This document shows positions 19,615-28,260 of a stretch of DNA of 64,000 nucleotides, piece by piece. This DNA comes from Citrobacter amalonaticus. Its GTDB lineage: Bacteria > Pseudomonadota > Gammaproteobacteria > Enterobacterales > Enterobacteriaceae. The stretch is taken from NCBI RefSeq assembly GCF_002918555.1, contig NZ_PQMB01000002.1, positions 162,104 through 226,103 of the forward strand, given 5' to 3'. Position numbers and translations under genes: made by a program. Positions within the stretch are counted from its first letter, which is position 1, and each line of letters starts with the position of its first letter. A model generated the notes under the pieces. That model was given only the letters and a program-made list of their open reading frames with translations. It was not told the origin of the DNA and searched no databases.

Positions 19615-19627
19615 CAATCCATTGATT
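19615..19627 (-). promoter_or_regulatory. IHF site upstream of sufA
   Basis: On the reverse strand AATCAATGGATTG matches the IHF consensus WATCAA-N4-TTR at every defined position. It sits between the OxyR-like site and the promoter, where E. coli uses IHF to bend DNA. Confidence 0.7.
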
Positions 19628-19681
19628 GATAATGGATTAAGAACAGCTAATCAGCCGGACAGGTCGAAAAGGAAAAGATGT

Positions 19682-19718
19682 ATAGAAAATGACTATTTCT
19701 GAGATAGAAAAGACAAAG
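19682..19718. promoter_or_regulatory. OxyR-type site upstream of sufA
   Basis: ATAG-N7-CTAT-N7-ATAG-N7-AAAG keeps three of the four tetranucleotides of the OxyR consensus in exact spacing. It lies 236-272 bases upstream of the sufA start codon, similar to the distal OxyR site known for E. coli suf. Confidence 0.7.
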
Positions 19719-19732
19719 AGTCGCAGGCAGAA

Positions 19733-19771
19733 AAAAACCCTTAAGGCTGCCGGGATGCAGTCTTAAGGGTT
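19733..19771 (-). terminator. Reverse-strand terminator after the RydB-like RNA
   Basis: AACCCTTAAG and CTTAAGGGTT form a long stem, with a second CTGC/GCAG stem inside, followed on the reverse strand by seven T residues. It ends a reverse-strand transcript upstream of suf. Confidence 0.85.
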
Positions 19772-19773
19772 CC

Positions 19774-19832
19774 CGCCCCATCCGGCGCTTATCTCCGGCA
19801 CTCATGATGGCTTAGCTCTTGAAGGGGCGATA
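19774..19832 (-). ncRNA. rydB: RydB-like small RNA
   Basis: Read on the reverse strand, the segment begins ATCGCCCCTTCAAGAGCTAA and ends GCCGGATGGGGC, and its ends can pair (GCCCC with GGGGC). An inner GCCGGAGATAAGCGCCGG hairpin is present. This resembles my memory of E. coli RydB, which lies between sufA and ydiH, and a strong terminator follows at once. There is no coding frame. Its target is unknown to me. Confidence 0.55.
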
Positions 19833-19914
19833 AGAATAATCCCATAATGACGCAGGGCATTTTTAACACAAATTGCGCTTTGTCATTATTCTGAGCAAGA
19901 TCAATTCACTGCGT

Positions 19915-20790
19915 TTATGGCATCGCCTGCTGAAGGGTATCCAGCAGCAGGCGCATCCCGGCAGGCTGGTGGTCGCGCGATAAATACAGGCCATATACCG
20001 CCAGTCGCCGGGGTTGCAGATGAGGTAACAAACTCACCAGCCGCCCATGCTCCAGCCCCTCCCTGGCTTCTTTTTCTGGCACCAGCGCAATGCCCATTCC
20101 TGCCAGCGCGGCTTCACACAGTAACGAAGAGATCCCGGCGCTTAGGTTGCCTTTTATCGCCACCGAAACCGTCTCCCCCTGCGTATCCAGAAAATGCCAG
20201 GATTTTCCGGCAAAGCCGCTGTAGTAAAGACAGTTGTGCTGCGTAAGGTCATCGGGCGAATGGGGCGTCCCATGCTGCCGCAGATACTCCGGGGACGCGC
20301 ACAGTATCGACTCACAATCCCCCAGCCGACGGGCGATCGTGCCGGGTTCCGGATTATCAGTGATGCGAATGGCAACATCGATACGTTCCCCGACCAGGCT
20401 TACAGGCTGATTATTGATTTCGACCTCAACGCGCAATTCAGGATAACGAGCCAGAAAATCTGGCAGCACAGGGGCAAGAATATGCATTGCGGTAAAATGC
20501 GCACAGGCAACGCGTAGCGTGCCGGAGGGGATTTCCGCCGCAGACGCTGCACCAATATCCTGCGAGAGTTGCGCGAGCGTTCTCGTCCTCACCAGCGCCT
20601 CCTCTCCTGCCGGGGTAATGGTCAGTTTGCGTGATGAGCGGTGGATCAGTCGCGCTCCAGCCCACTTTTCCATCTCGTCGAGATACCGGCTCACCATCGG
20701 TCGGGACAGCCCCAGCGCTCGTGCGGCGGCGCTCAGGCTGCCTAAATCACAGATATGATTAAACACCGTTGCCGCCATCACTCTGTCCAT
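19915..20790 (-). CDS. LysR-family transcriptional regulator (accessory)
   Basis: The start at 20790 (MDRVMAATVFNHICDLGSLS) gives 291 residues and has a GGATGGGG ribosome site; an earlier ATG at 20826 has poor spacing. The N-terminal winged helix-turn-helix (SLSAAARALGLSRPMVSRYLDEME, about 18-42) and a periplasmic-binding-type effector domain are clear. It resembles the large CrgA/DmlR-type subgroup. It is divergent from a secreted MBL-fold gene, which it probably controls. It is not present at this site in E. coli as I recall it. The effector is unknown. Confidence 0.88.
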   Translation of the reverse strand: MDRVMAATVFNHICDLGSLSAAARALGLSRPMVSRYLDEMEKWAGARLIHRSSRKLTITPAGEEALVRTRTLAQLSQDIGAASAAEIPSGTLRVACAHFTAMHILAPVLPDFLARYPELRVEVEINNQPVSLVGERIDVAIRITDNPEPGTIARRLGDCESILCASPEYLRQHGTPHSPDDLTQHNCLYYSGFAGKSWHFLDTQGETVSVAIKGNLSAGISSLLCEAALAGMGIALVPEKEAREGLEHGRLVSLLPHLQPRRLAVYGLYLSRDHQPAGMRLLLDTLQQAMP

Positions 20791-20839
20791 TTCATCCCCA
20801 TCCGATCGTTTTAAGAAACTCAGCATGTCCTGATTCAGG

Positions 20840-20859
20840 AATTCTAACAGATCCGAATT
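20840..20859. promoter_or_regulatory. Candidate LysR operator
   Basis: AATTC-N10-GAATT is an inverted repeat between the divergent LysR and MBL-fold genes, extended outward by GG and CC at near-matching positions. LysR regulators commonly bind interrupted dyads in such regions. This is inference from position and symmetry. Confidence 0.4.
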
Positions 20860-20913
20860 GCCTTAAACTACCGGCCACCCACAAGACAATTTCATCTGCC
20901 AAAGGTATTTCCC

Positions 20914-21765
20914 ATGAAAATTAAAGCACTGACGCTGCTGCTGCCGCTGTTCACCTCACCCGTCTTTGCCGCACCGCTACACCTTGACGTTTTTAACCCG
21001 CAGGAAAAAGCACTATTCCCGGTCTCTTCAACGCTGGTGTCTGGCCCGAAAGAGGCGATTTTGTTTGATGCGCAGTTCAGCACCAAAGAGGGTGAGAAGC
21101 TGGTGGAGAGGATTAAGGCCAGTGGTAAATCCCTGAAAGCGATCATCATTACTTCTGGCGATCCGGATTTCTATTTTGGCCTGGAGCCGATTGTGAAGGC
21201 CTTCCCGGATGTGCAGGTGCTGGCGACACCAAAAGTGGCAGAGCATATTCGTGCGACCAAAGAGGCGAAGTTACTGTACTGGGGACCGCAGATGAAAGAG
21301 GGCGCGCCAGCGGCGCTTACGGTACCGCAGGCCACCACACAGACGCACTTTACCATTGATGGGGAAACCGTTGAGCTGCGTCATCCCAACGATTACGCCG
21401 CTTATATTTGGATCCCGGCTAATCGCGCTATTCTTGGCGGAACGGGTATCGCTTCCGGCATTCATGTCTGGACGGCGGATACCCAGTCCCGTGCGCAGCG
21501 CGAAAGCTGGCGTAATGTACTCAGCGAAATGCAAAGCCTGCAACCGACTCAGGTGATACCCGGTCACTATATTGGTAAACGTCCTGCCGGGGATGCGGCG
21601 ATTCGCTTCACTCAGGATTACCTGCAATCCTTTGAGCAGGCGCTGACAGCGAAAAAAGGCTCAGACTGGGTGATCAAGACGATGAGCGCGGCCTGGCCGG
21701 GTCTGGCAGATGAAAGTTCACTGGAACTGAGTGCCAGAGTCAATACGGGTGAAATGAAGTGGTAA
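20914..21765 (+). CDS. Secreted metallo-beta-lactamase-fold protein lacking the metal motif
   Basis: The 283-residue protein has a signal peptide (1-19, ...SPVFA) and the fold pattern of MBL hydrolases (SSTLVSGPKEAILFDAQFS, then LKAIIIT). The signature HxHxDH should fall at 81-86, but those residues are S-G-D-P-D-F, so the first three metal-binding histidines are gone. The later aspartate region reads ILGGTGIASG, also without the usual GD. His218 in VIPGHY remains. It is probably periplasmic, and either non-catalytic or working in another way. It is divergently paired with a LysR gene. No function can be assigned. Confidence 0.82.
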   Translation: MKIKALTLLLPLFTSPVFAAPLHLDVFNPQEKALFPVSSTLVSGPKEAILFDAQFSTKEGEKLVERIKASGKSLKAIIITSGDPDFYFGLEPIVKAFPDVQVLATPKVAEHIRATKEAKLLYWGPQMKEGAPAALTVPQATTQTHFTIDGETVELRHPNDYAAYIWIPANRAILGGTGIASGIHVWTADTQSRAQRESWRNVLSEMQSLQPTQVIPGHYIGKRPAGDAAIRFTQDYLQSFEQALTAKKGSDWVIKTMSAAWPGLADESSLELSARVNTGEMKW

Positions 21766-21782
21766 CCACGCCGTCGCGTTGA

Positions 21783-21811
21783 AAAAAAACCCCGGCAGAC
21801 ATGTCGGGGTT
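21783..21811 (-). terminator. Terminator of ydiH (reverse strand)
   Basis: AACCCCGGCAGACATGTCGGGGTT forms a stem followed on the reverse strand by eight T residues; the forward strand has only TTTC. It separates ydiH from the convergent MBL-fold gene. Confidence 0.85.
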
Positions 21812-21834
21812 TCATCACAATAAATATGTCGGCA

Positions 21835-22023
21835 TCAATGCACGCCCAGGCGCCAGGCAAAATAGATCTCTTCTTTCAGTTCGGTCGAAGAGAGCGTCAG
21901 GAGGTCGGCAAACTCCAGCTCTAATTGTTTCAGGCGTTTGAGATACTGAGCCGGAGAGATTTCGGTTTTATCACGACGTAAAAATTCGATTGCCAGTTGG
22001 GCCGGATCTAATTGGGTAGACAT
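21835..22023 (-). CDS. ydiH: YdiH, small conserved protein
   Basis: The start at 22023 gives 62 residues beginning MSTQLDPAQLAIEFLRRDKT, the length of E. coli YdiH. It is a charged, helical cytosolic protein with no recognised domain or known role. It has its own terminator downstream and lies 100 bases after menI. Confidence 0.85.
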   Translation of the reverse strand: MSTQLDPAQLAIEFLRRDKTEISPAQYLKRLKQLELEFADLLTLSSTELKEEIYFAWRLGVH

Positions 22024-22123
22024 ATCATCCTCGCTTGTGTTCAAAACCTGCACAGTGTATCACCTTTTGCTGTGCAGATTATGACCAAAAGCTATATAGA
22101 TCACATTTTTTTGCGTGACAACG

Positions 22124-22534
22124 TCACACAACGGCGGTCGTGAGACGCGAAGTGCAGCACAGCCGGTCCTGCTCATCGAAAATCTCGATTTGCCAGACCT
22201 GATGCCGGGAGCCGGTATGCAAAGCGCGGCAAACGCCTCTGACGCGCCCTTCCCGTGCGGAACGGATATGATTGGCATTAATTTCCAGCCCGACCACTTT
22301 CTGCTCCCCCTGAGTACAGAGATAACCCGCCACGGAACCGATGCTTTCCGCCAGCACCACCGACGCGCCACCGTGCAGCAAACCAAACGGCTGCTTTGTG
22401 CGATGGTCCACTGGCATTGTCGCCTCGAGCGTATCGTCACCGATACGTTCAAAGCGAATATCCAGTAAGCCAACCATATTCCCCTCGCCCATCGCATTGA
22501 GCGCGTCGAGAGTCACCTCACGTTTCCAGATCAT
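22124..22534 (-). CDS. menI: 1,4-dihydroxy-2-naphthoyl-CoA thioesterase (MenI/YdiI)
   Basis: This 136-residue hotdog-fold thioesterase carries the family motif [15 protein letters not shown], with catalytic Glu63 and His54. It releases 1,4-dihydroxy-2-naphthoate from its CoA ester in menaquinone synthesis and acts on other acyl-CoAs in vitro. Its start overlaps the ydiJ stop by four bases. Menaquinone would be the electron donor for tetrathionate reduction elsewhere in this window, although the two loci are not linked by regulation that I can see. Confidence 0.95.
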   Translation of the reverse strand: MIWKREVTLDALNAMGEGNMVGLLDIRFERIGDDTLEATMPVDHRTKQPFGLLHGGASVVLAESIGSVAGYLCTQGEQKVVGLEINANHIRSAREGRVRGVCRALHTGSRHQVWQIEIFDEQDRLCCTSRLTTAVV

Positions 22535-25500
22535 CCGATAATCTCCAGTAATGCCTGTAATGGATGACGAACCCCCGTCCCCTCGACGCGCTTAACCTGG
22601 CTGCGGCAGGAATAACCGGTCGCCAGGCAACGATTGCGCGGCAGTCGTTGCATCGCCTGATGCCAGGATAGCTCGTAAATCCCAAGGGAATTGTCGCGGT
22701 TTTTTATTTCATGTCCGTAGGTTCCCGCCATCCCGCAGCACCCCACGCTGACGTTTTCAAGCTTCGCCCCTAAGCGGGCGAAAATAGATGCCCACTGGGC
22801 CGGTGCCCCCGGCAATGCCGTCACTTCAGTGCAGTGACCAAAGAAGTACCACGCTTCCCCGCTGACCGCCTGGGGTTCATTCGTCTCCAGCACTTTAGAC
22901 AGCCATTCATTCACCAGCTGAACGTGGAAATCACCGCGCTGCTCGCCCAGCGCCAGTTTGTATTCATCGCGATAGCAAAGCACCAGCGCCGGATCGACTC
23001 CCACCATCGGCATCCCCAGCAGGGCTATCCGGTTCAGAAACTCAGAGGTTTTCTTTGCTGTCTTCGCAAAACGGTTCAGGAAACCTTTAATATGTTGCGC
23101 CTTGCCGTTGGGCGAGAATGGCAGCAACACCGGCTGTAGTCCCAGTTTCTCCACCAGGCGAACAAAGTCGGCCACCACCTGCGCATCGTAATAGCTGGTG
23201 AAAGGATCCTGCACAACCAGCACCGTACGGGCTTTCTGCTCTTCGCTCAGCGTTTCAAGCTGCTCAAGCGTCATATTCGCCGATCGGTGTCCTGCCATCT
23301 GCTGTTGCAGCGAAGGGGCCGACAGCAGCGGGAGATCCACCATCCCGATATGTTTTGCCGACAGCCTGCGAACCACAGGCTGGTTAATGAAGAAGTTAAA
23401 GGTTTTCGGGGCACGCGCCATTAACGGCGCATAGGTTTCCACCGTCGCCACCAGATGATCGCGCAGCGGGCGCAAATAGCGGGTGTGGTACAGCTGGAGG
23501 AAGCGCGAACGGAATTCCGGTACGTCAATCTTGATTGGACACTGGGTGGAACACGCTTTACACGCCAGACAGCCGGACATTGCCTCTTTCACTTCATGCG
23601 AGAAGTCATACTCCCCCTTACGCGCATGCCAGCTGTTACGGGTACGTGCAATCAATGTACGCAGGCTGACGCGCTTTTCCGACAGGTCTTTTTCCAGCGT
23701 AACCGGATCGATCCCGCGATCGGCCAGCAGGCGCAGCCATTCGCGCACCAGCGTGGCGCGGCCTTTAGGTGAATGAATACGATTAAGGCTGATTTTCATC
23801 GACGGACACATCGGGCTTTTGGCATCAAAATTGAAGCACAACCCGTTACCGTTGCACTCCATCGCTCCGCGCCACTCTTGCCGCACCGCCAGCGGGATCT
23901 GCCGGTCGTACGTACCGCGTTTTACCGAATCAACTTTCATCATCGGCGCGTCAATCCCCTCCGGCGGGCAAATTTTACCGGGGTTTAGTCGGTTTAGCGG
24001 ATCAAACGCCGCTTTCACTTTCCTCAGTTCGCCATAGAGTTCCGCCCCGAAGAATGCCGGACTGTACTCCGCCCGGAAACCTTTGCCATGTTCCCCCCAC
24101 AGCAGACCGCCATATTTCGCCGTCAGGGCGACGACCGCATCGGAGATCTGCTTCATCAGCATCTCCTGCTGCGGATCGCACATATCCAGCGCCGGACGTA
24201 CGTGCAGCACCCCGGCGTCAACATGCCCAAACATCCCGTAGCTCAGCCCGTGGCTATCAAGCAACGCGCGGAATTCGGCTATGTAGTCGGCAAGATGCTC
24301 CGGCGGAACACAGGTATCCTCCGCAAACGGAATCGGCTTCGCCGGGCCTTTGGCATTCCCCAGCAGACCCACCGCTTTTTTACGCATCGCATAGATACGT
24401 TCCACTCCGGCCAGTTCCGTACACAGTTGCCAGCCGATAACGCCAGCCTCCTGACGCGCAATTAATCCGTCCAGCCGCTCACACAGCGCATTAATCTGGT
24501 CATCAATTAACGCTTCGTCATCCCCGGCAAATTCAACGATGTTCAGGCCAAGCATCTCTTTATCCGGCACGTCGGTGATGAGCTTGCTGACCGAATGCCA
24601 GACAATGTCTTCCCGCGCCAGATTCAGCACTTTGGAATCCACCGTCTCGACGGACAGCGCTCGCGCGTCCACCATAAATGGCGCGTTGCGCAAAGCGGAG
24701 TCGAAGGAGTCATACTTCACATTCACCAGGCGGCGAACTTTCGGTAGCGGCGTAATATCCAGCCGCGCCTCGGTAATAAAAGCCAGAGTCCCTTCTGAGC
24801 CGGTAAGAATGCGGGTCAAATCAAACTCGGTCATCTCATCGTTAAAGACATGCCGGAGATCGTAGCCGGTCAGAAAGCGGTTCAGTTTGGGGAAGCTATC
24901 GACAATCAGCTGACGTTTTTCACGGCAGCGCTGCAACACGGTGTTATAAATTCGTCCGGTGGTGGTGTTGCTCTTGCCGAGCGTTTCGGCCAGCGTAACG
25001 GGCAGCGGTTGGGTATCCAGAATATCCCCCCCCAGCAGCACCGCACGCACGCCCAGCACGTGGTCGGAGGTTTTGCCGTACACCAGCGAGCCCTGCCCGG
25101 ACGCATCGGTATTGATCATCCCGCCAAGCGTCGCGCGGTTGCTGGTGGAAAGTTCCGGGGCAAAGAAATACCCATACGGCTGCAGATATTGGTTAAGCTG
25201 ATCTTTGATGACCCCCGCTTCAACCCGAACCCATCCCTCTTCGGGATTAATTTCGATGATGCGGCTCATATAGCGGGACATATCAACGATAATCCCCTGG
25301 TTCAGCGCCTGGCCGTTAGTGCCGGTGCCGCCGCCGCGAGGAGTGAAAATCAGCGCGGTGAATCGGGGCTCCGCCGCCAGTCTGGCAATCAGCGCCACAT
25401 CAGCAGTAGAACGGGGGAAAACGACAGCATCGGGAAGAAGCTGATAGATACTGTTATCTGTCGACATCGTCAGACGGTCGGCGTAACTCGTTGCCGTATC

Positions 25501-25587
25501 GCCTGTAAAACCCTGTTGCTCCAGCTCATGCAAAAAATTGAGCACCAGTTGAACGACGCCAGGTGCCTGAGAAATTTGTGGAATCAT
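22531..25587 (-). CDS. ydiJ: YdiJ, FAD-linked D-2-hydroxyacid dehydrogenase with Fe-S domain
   Basis: The 1018-residue fusion has a PCMH-type FAD-binding domain (about 45-280, [15 protein letters not shown]), an FAD-linked oxidase C-terminal domain (about 280-560), a ferredoxin-like cluster motif ([16 protein letters not shown], in the second half) and a C-terminal CCG-type domain with [13 protein letters not shown]. coli YdiJ oxidises D-2-hydroxyglutarate. It is probably associated with the inner membrane on the cytoplasmic side. It is first in ydiJ-menI-ydiH. The upstream region holds an ERIC element. Confidence 0.93.
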   Translation of the reverse strand: MIPQISQAPGVVQLVLNFLHELEQQGFTGDTATSYADRLTMSTDNSIYQLLPDAVVFPRSTADVALIARLAAEPRFTALIFTPRGGGTGTNGQALNQGIIVDMSRYMSRIIEINPEEGWVRVEAGVIKDQLNQYLQPYGYFFAPELSTSNRATLGGMINTDASGQGSLVYGKTSDHVLGVRAVLLGGDILDTQPLPVTLAETLGKSNTTTGRIYNTVLQRCREKRQLIVDSFPKLNRFLTGYDLRHVFNDEMTEFDLTRILTGSEGTLAFITEARLDITPLPKVRRLVNVKYDSFDSALRNAPFMVDARALSVETVDSKVLNLAREDIVWHSVSKLITDVPDKEMLGLNIVEFAGDDEALIDDQINALCERLDGLIARQEAGVIGWQLCTELAGVERIYAMRKKAVGLLGNAKGPAKPIPFAEDTCVPPEHLADYIAEFRALLDSHGLSYGMFGHVDAGVLHVRPALDMCDPQQEMLMKQISDAVVALTAKYGGLLWGEHGKGFRAEYSPAFFGAELYGELRKVKAAFDPLNRLNPGKICPPEGIDAPMMKVDSVKRGTYDRQIPLAVRQEWRGAMECNGNGLCFNFDAKSPMCPSMKISLNRIHSPKGRATLVREWLRLLADRGIDPVTLEKDLSEKRVSLRTLIARTRNSWHARKGEYDFSHEVKEAMSGCLACKACSTQCPIKIDVPEFRSRFLQLYHTRYLRPLRDHLVATVETYAPLMARAPKTFNFFINQPVVRRLSAKHIGMVDLPLLSAPSLQQQMAGHRSANMTLEQLETLSEEQKARTVLVVQDPFTSYYDAQVVADFVRLVEKLGLQPVLLPFSPNGKAQHIKGFLNRFAKTAKKTSEFLNRIALLGMPMVGVDPALVLCYRDEYKLALGEQRGDFHVQLVNEWLSKVLETNEPQAVSGEAWYFFGHCTEVTALPGAPAQWASIFARLGAKLENVSVGCCGMAGTYGHEIKNRDNSLGIYELSWHQAMQRLPRNRCLATGYSCRSQVKRVEGTGVRHPLQALLEIIG

Positions 25588-25650
25588 TATAGTGACCCTT
25601 TCCTGCGGTCTGCGTTGTGAGTTTATCGTTTGCCTTTTTGTAGATACCTG

Positions 25651-25853
25651 TACACAAAATCATTCTGGTTGCATCGGGACGGCAGATGACGAAATCCCCA
25701 GAAGCATAGGCCACTATGTGACCGGGGTTTCTGACAAATCTGCCGGGAGCAGATTTAAACACTGCCCGCAGCGGCCCCTTAAGGGGGGAGAACCGGGAAC
25801 GGGCCGGGTAATCCGCAGCCAACAAAGATGCAGCCTGAAGGATGAAGTGTATA
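25651..25853. repeat. ERIC-type repeat with a GC-rich insertion, between ydiJ and ydiK
   Basis: The left part (AAATCATTCTGGTTGCA ... AATCCCCAGAAGCATA) and right part (CGCAGCCAACAAAGATGCAG ... GAAGTGTATA) match the two ends of ERIC. A core palindrome is at about 25695-25727. Between core and right end lie about 75 extra bases including CTGCCCGCAGCGGCCCCTTAAG, related to segments in the elements at 44978 and 50065. It lies between divergent genes. Confidence 0.65.
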
Positions 25854-26006
25854 TTGTTGTATCACATTTTTTTCTTATGCGCCCGGCACAATTACTGGCA
25901 GAATCCGTCTGTCAAAAACCGCTGAAATTGCTCATCATTATGACGTCGGTTTCGCGTGTTTACGTCGCGTCGACGGTTTGACGCACAAAAAAGGTGAAAA
26001 GTGTTT

Positions 26007-27119
26007 ATGGTAAATCTTCGTCAGCCCAGGGATATCGCACAAATTCTGCTGTCGGTGCTGTTTTTAGCCATCATGATTGTGGCGTGTTTGTGGATTGTTC
26101 AGCCCTTTATCCTGGGTTTTGCCTGGGCAGGTACCATTGTCATTGCTACCTGGCCCGTTTTATTACGCTTGCAAAAATTGCTCTGGGGCCGCCGCTCTCT
26201 GGCGGTTCTGGTGATGACGCTGTTATTGGTGCTGCTGTTTGTCATCCCCATCGCGTTGCTGGTCAACAGCATCGTGGATGGTAGCGGCCCGTTGATCCAT
26301 GCCATCTCCGGTGGTGAGATGACGCTGCCGGATCTGGCGTGGCTGAACACCATTCCGCTGATTGGCTCGAAGCTGTATGCCGCCTGGCACAGCCTGCTGG
26401 ATATGGGCGGTACGGCCATTATGGCGAAAGTTCGCCCTTATATTGGCACCACCACCACCTGGTTTGTCGGCCAGGCTGCGCACATTGGTCGTTTTATGAT
26501 GCATTGTGGTCTGATGCTGCTGTTCAGCGCCCTGCTGTACTGGCGCGGTGAAACCGTCGCGATGGGCATCCGCCATTTCGCCTGCCGTCTGGCCTCTAAG
26601 CGCGGTGATGCGGCGGTACTGCTGGCGGCGCAGGCGACCCGCGCAGTGGCGCTGGGCGTAGTGGTGACCGCCCTGGTGCAGGCCATACTTGGCGGGATTG
26701 GTCTGGCGATTTCCGGCGTTCATTACGCCACGCTGTTGACGGTGGTCATGATGCTCTCCTGCCTGGTACAGCTGGGTCCGCTGCCGGTGCTGGTTCCGGC
26801 GATTATCTGGCTCTACTGGACCGGAGATACCACCTGGGGCACGGTGCTGCTGGTGTGGAGCTGTGTCGTCGGCACGCTGGATAACGTTATCCGTCCGATG
26901 CTAATCCGTATGGGGGCCGATCTGCCGCTGATTTTGATCCTCTCCGGGGTTATCGGCGGCCTGATTGCCTTCGGGATGATCGGTTTGTTCATTGGTCCCG
27001 TTCTGCTGGCGGTCAGCTGGCGCCTGTTCTCTGCCTGGGTGAACGAAGCCCCTGCGCCTGGCAGCGACCCTGACGAGATCCTCGAAGAAATCGCCGAAAT
27101 CGAAGACAGTAAAAAGTGA
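26007..27119 (+). CDS. ydiK: YdiK, AI-2E-family membrane protein
   Basis: The start at 26007 (MVNLRQPRDIAQ) gives 370 residues as in E. coli. The protein has about seven or eight membrane helices, and the AI-2E/UPF0118 family pattern near the C terminus (LDNVIRPMLIRMGADLPLILI, then GLFIGPVLLAV). Family members have been linked to autoinducer export and to cation/proton exchange, but YdiK itself has no proven substrate. It is monocistronic and followed by a perfect hairpin. Confidence 0.9.
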   Translation: MVNLRQPRDIAQILLSVLFLAIMIVACLWIVQPFILGFAWAGTIVIATWPVLLRLQKLLWGRRSLAVLVMTLLLVLLFVIPIALLVNSIVDGSGPLIHAISGGEMTLPDLAWLNTIPLIGSKLYAAWHSLLDMGGTAIMAKVRPYIGTTTTWFVGQAAHIGRFMMHCGLMLLFSALLYWRGETVAMGIRHFACRLASKRGDAAVLLAAQATRAVALGVVVTALVQAILGGIGLAISGVHYATLLTVVMMLSCLVQLGPLPVLVPAIIWLYWTGDTTWGTVLLVWSCVVGTLDNVIRPMLIRMGADLPLILILSGVIGGLIAFGMIGLFIGPVLLAVSWRLFSAWVNEAPAPGSDPDEILEEIAEIEDSKK

Positions 27120-27123
27120 TCTG

Positions 27124-27150
27124 CAATCAGGCGGCATGGCCGCCTGATTG
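27124..27150 (+). terminator. Hairpin after ydiK
   Basis: CAATCAGGCGGC-AT-GGCCGCCTGATTG is a nearly perfect stem followed by TTTAG. The T tract is short, so termination may be partial. Confidence 0.6.
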
Positions 27151-27253
27151 TTTAGCACGGCTTATCAATCAAATTCCCCTGCGTTTCCCAGCCCCCTGTC
27201 CGCGCCTGTAAACACTTATTCGTGCCGCAAATTCTTTACAGTTTTTAAACTAT

Positions 27254-27296
27254 TGAGACGAATCTGATCGACGCAAAAAATCGTCATGCCTACTAT
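27254..27296 (+). promoter_or_regulatory. rprA promoter with RcsB box
   Basis: TGAGACGAATCTGA at 27254-27267 corresponds to the RcsB box of E. coli rprA, and TACTAT at 27291-27296 is the -10. RprA in E. coli is activated by the Rcs envelope-stress phosphorelay. Confidence 0.7.
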
Positions 27297-27302
27297 TAGC
27301 TC

Positions 27303-27408
27303 ACGGTTATAGATCAACACATTGATTTATAAGCATGGAAATCCCCTGAGTGAAACAACGAATTGCTGTGTGTAGTCTTTGCCCATCTCCCACGATGGGC
27401 TTTTTTTT
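27303..27408 (+). ncRNA. rprA: RprA small RNA
   Basis: The sequence from ACGGTTATAGATCAACACAT through GCATGGAAATCCCCTGAGTG to the terminator GCCCATCTCCCACGATGGGC plus T run is almost identical to E. coli RprA (about 106 nucleotides). RprA pairs with the rpoS leader through Hfq and opens it for translation; it also targets csgD and other mRNAs. The first stem-loop and the conserved GGAAATCCCC region are intact. Position between ydiK and ydiL is also conserved. Confidence 0.97.
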
Positions 27409-27772
27409 AACGTTTGACCCATGCCTTACCCTGCTCCGACGCATCATTCACCCGTTCACGGTCATGATTTGCCTCCTCCCCTTTTTCCGTCGCATCCACG
27501 TCATGGCGATTCACAGACCACACCTGTCTCTTCGCACTCCAGGCCATGACAGGGGGACAAGGTCGGAATCAATCCAGGCAATGATGTTTTTCATAATTGT
27601 GATCGCACACCGCCCGGATGCGCTGAAAAAAAGACAGGAGCATTAAGACTTTTTATTTTTACACGTCGATAACAAATAATATTGCACAAGATACTGTGAC
27701 TCTCTTCAAGCCGAAAACAGGTTAATAGTGTTATTTATGCTTTATCGTTTTTTAATATGAAGTCATTAAATG
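27409..27772. other. Gene-free stretch between rprA and ydiL
   Basis: About 360 bases contain no frame with a ribosome site. The last 120 bases are very AT-rich and probably hold the ydiL promoter. I see no repeat or hairpin of note. Confidence 0.5.
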
Positions 27773-28129
27773 ATGAACGCGTATGAACTACAGGCTTTGC
27801 GTCATATTTTTGCACTCAGCGTGGAGGAGTGCGTAAGATGGATTGCGCCCGATTATAATTCCGCCCGCTGGCGACAGTGGGAAAATGGCGAATGCGAAAT
27901 TCCGTCGGCCATTGTCGAAAAGCTACTGGAGATGCGCAGAAAAAGAAAATTACGCATCAATGCTATTATTGAGAAAATTAATAACCGTATCGGCAATAAC
28001 ACCATGCGTTTCTTCAGCGATTTGACCGATTTTCAGAAAGTTTATCGTGACGGCGATTTTCTGGAGTGGAAAATTTATCAGTCGGTTGCCGCCGAACTTT
28101 ATGCCCACGATCTGGAACGTCTGTGCTAA
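27773..28129 (+). CDS. ydiL: YdiL, helix-turn-helix protein
   Basis: The start at 27773 (MNAYELQALRHIFALSVEEC) gives 118 residues, like E. coli YdiL. The N-terminal half has an XRE-like helix-turn-helix pattern (family DUF1870), with WRQWENG in the position typical of Cro/C1-like domains. It may regulate the neighbouring transporter genes, which is inference from position only. Confidence 0.85.
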   Translation: MNAYELQALRHIFALSVEECVRWIAPDYNSARWRQWENGECEIPSAIVEKLLEMRRKRKLRINAIIEKINNRIGNNTMRFFSDLTDFQKVYRDGDFLEWKIYQSVAAELYAHDLERLC

Positions 28130-28260
28130 TTGGGTTTATCCCGAACGACATGGCGAATCTCTGAAGAGCATCAAATAATCAGACACATTGCAATTTTATG
28201 GCGCAGGCGCTTTTGCCTGTACCAGGGAACATCTTTTAGCGAATTCGCTGAGCACACATC

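Noticed and set aside
27350-27646. 98-residue frame starting inside rprA
   Set aside because: The first part is the RprA small RNA including its terminator, and the remainder has no similarity or ribosome site.
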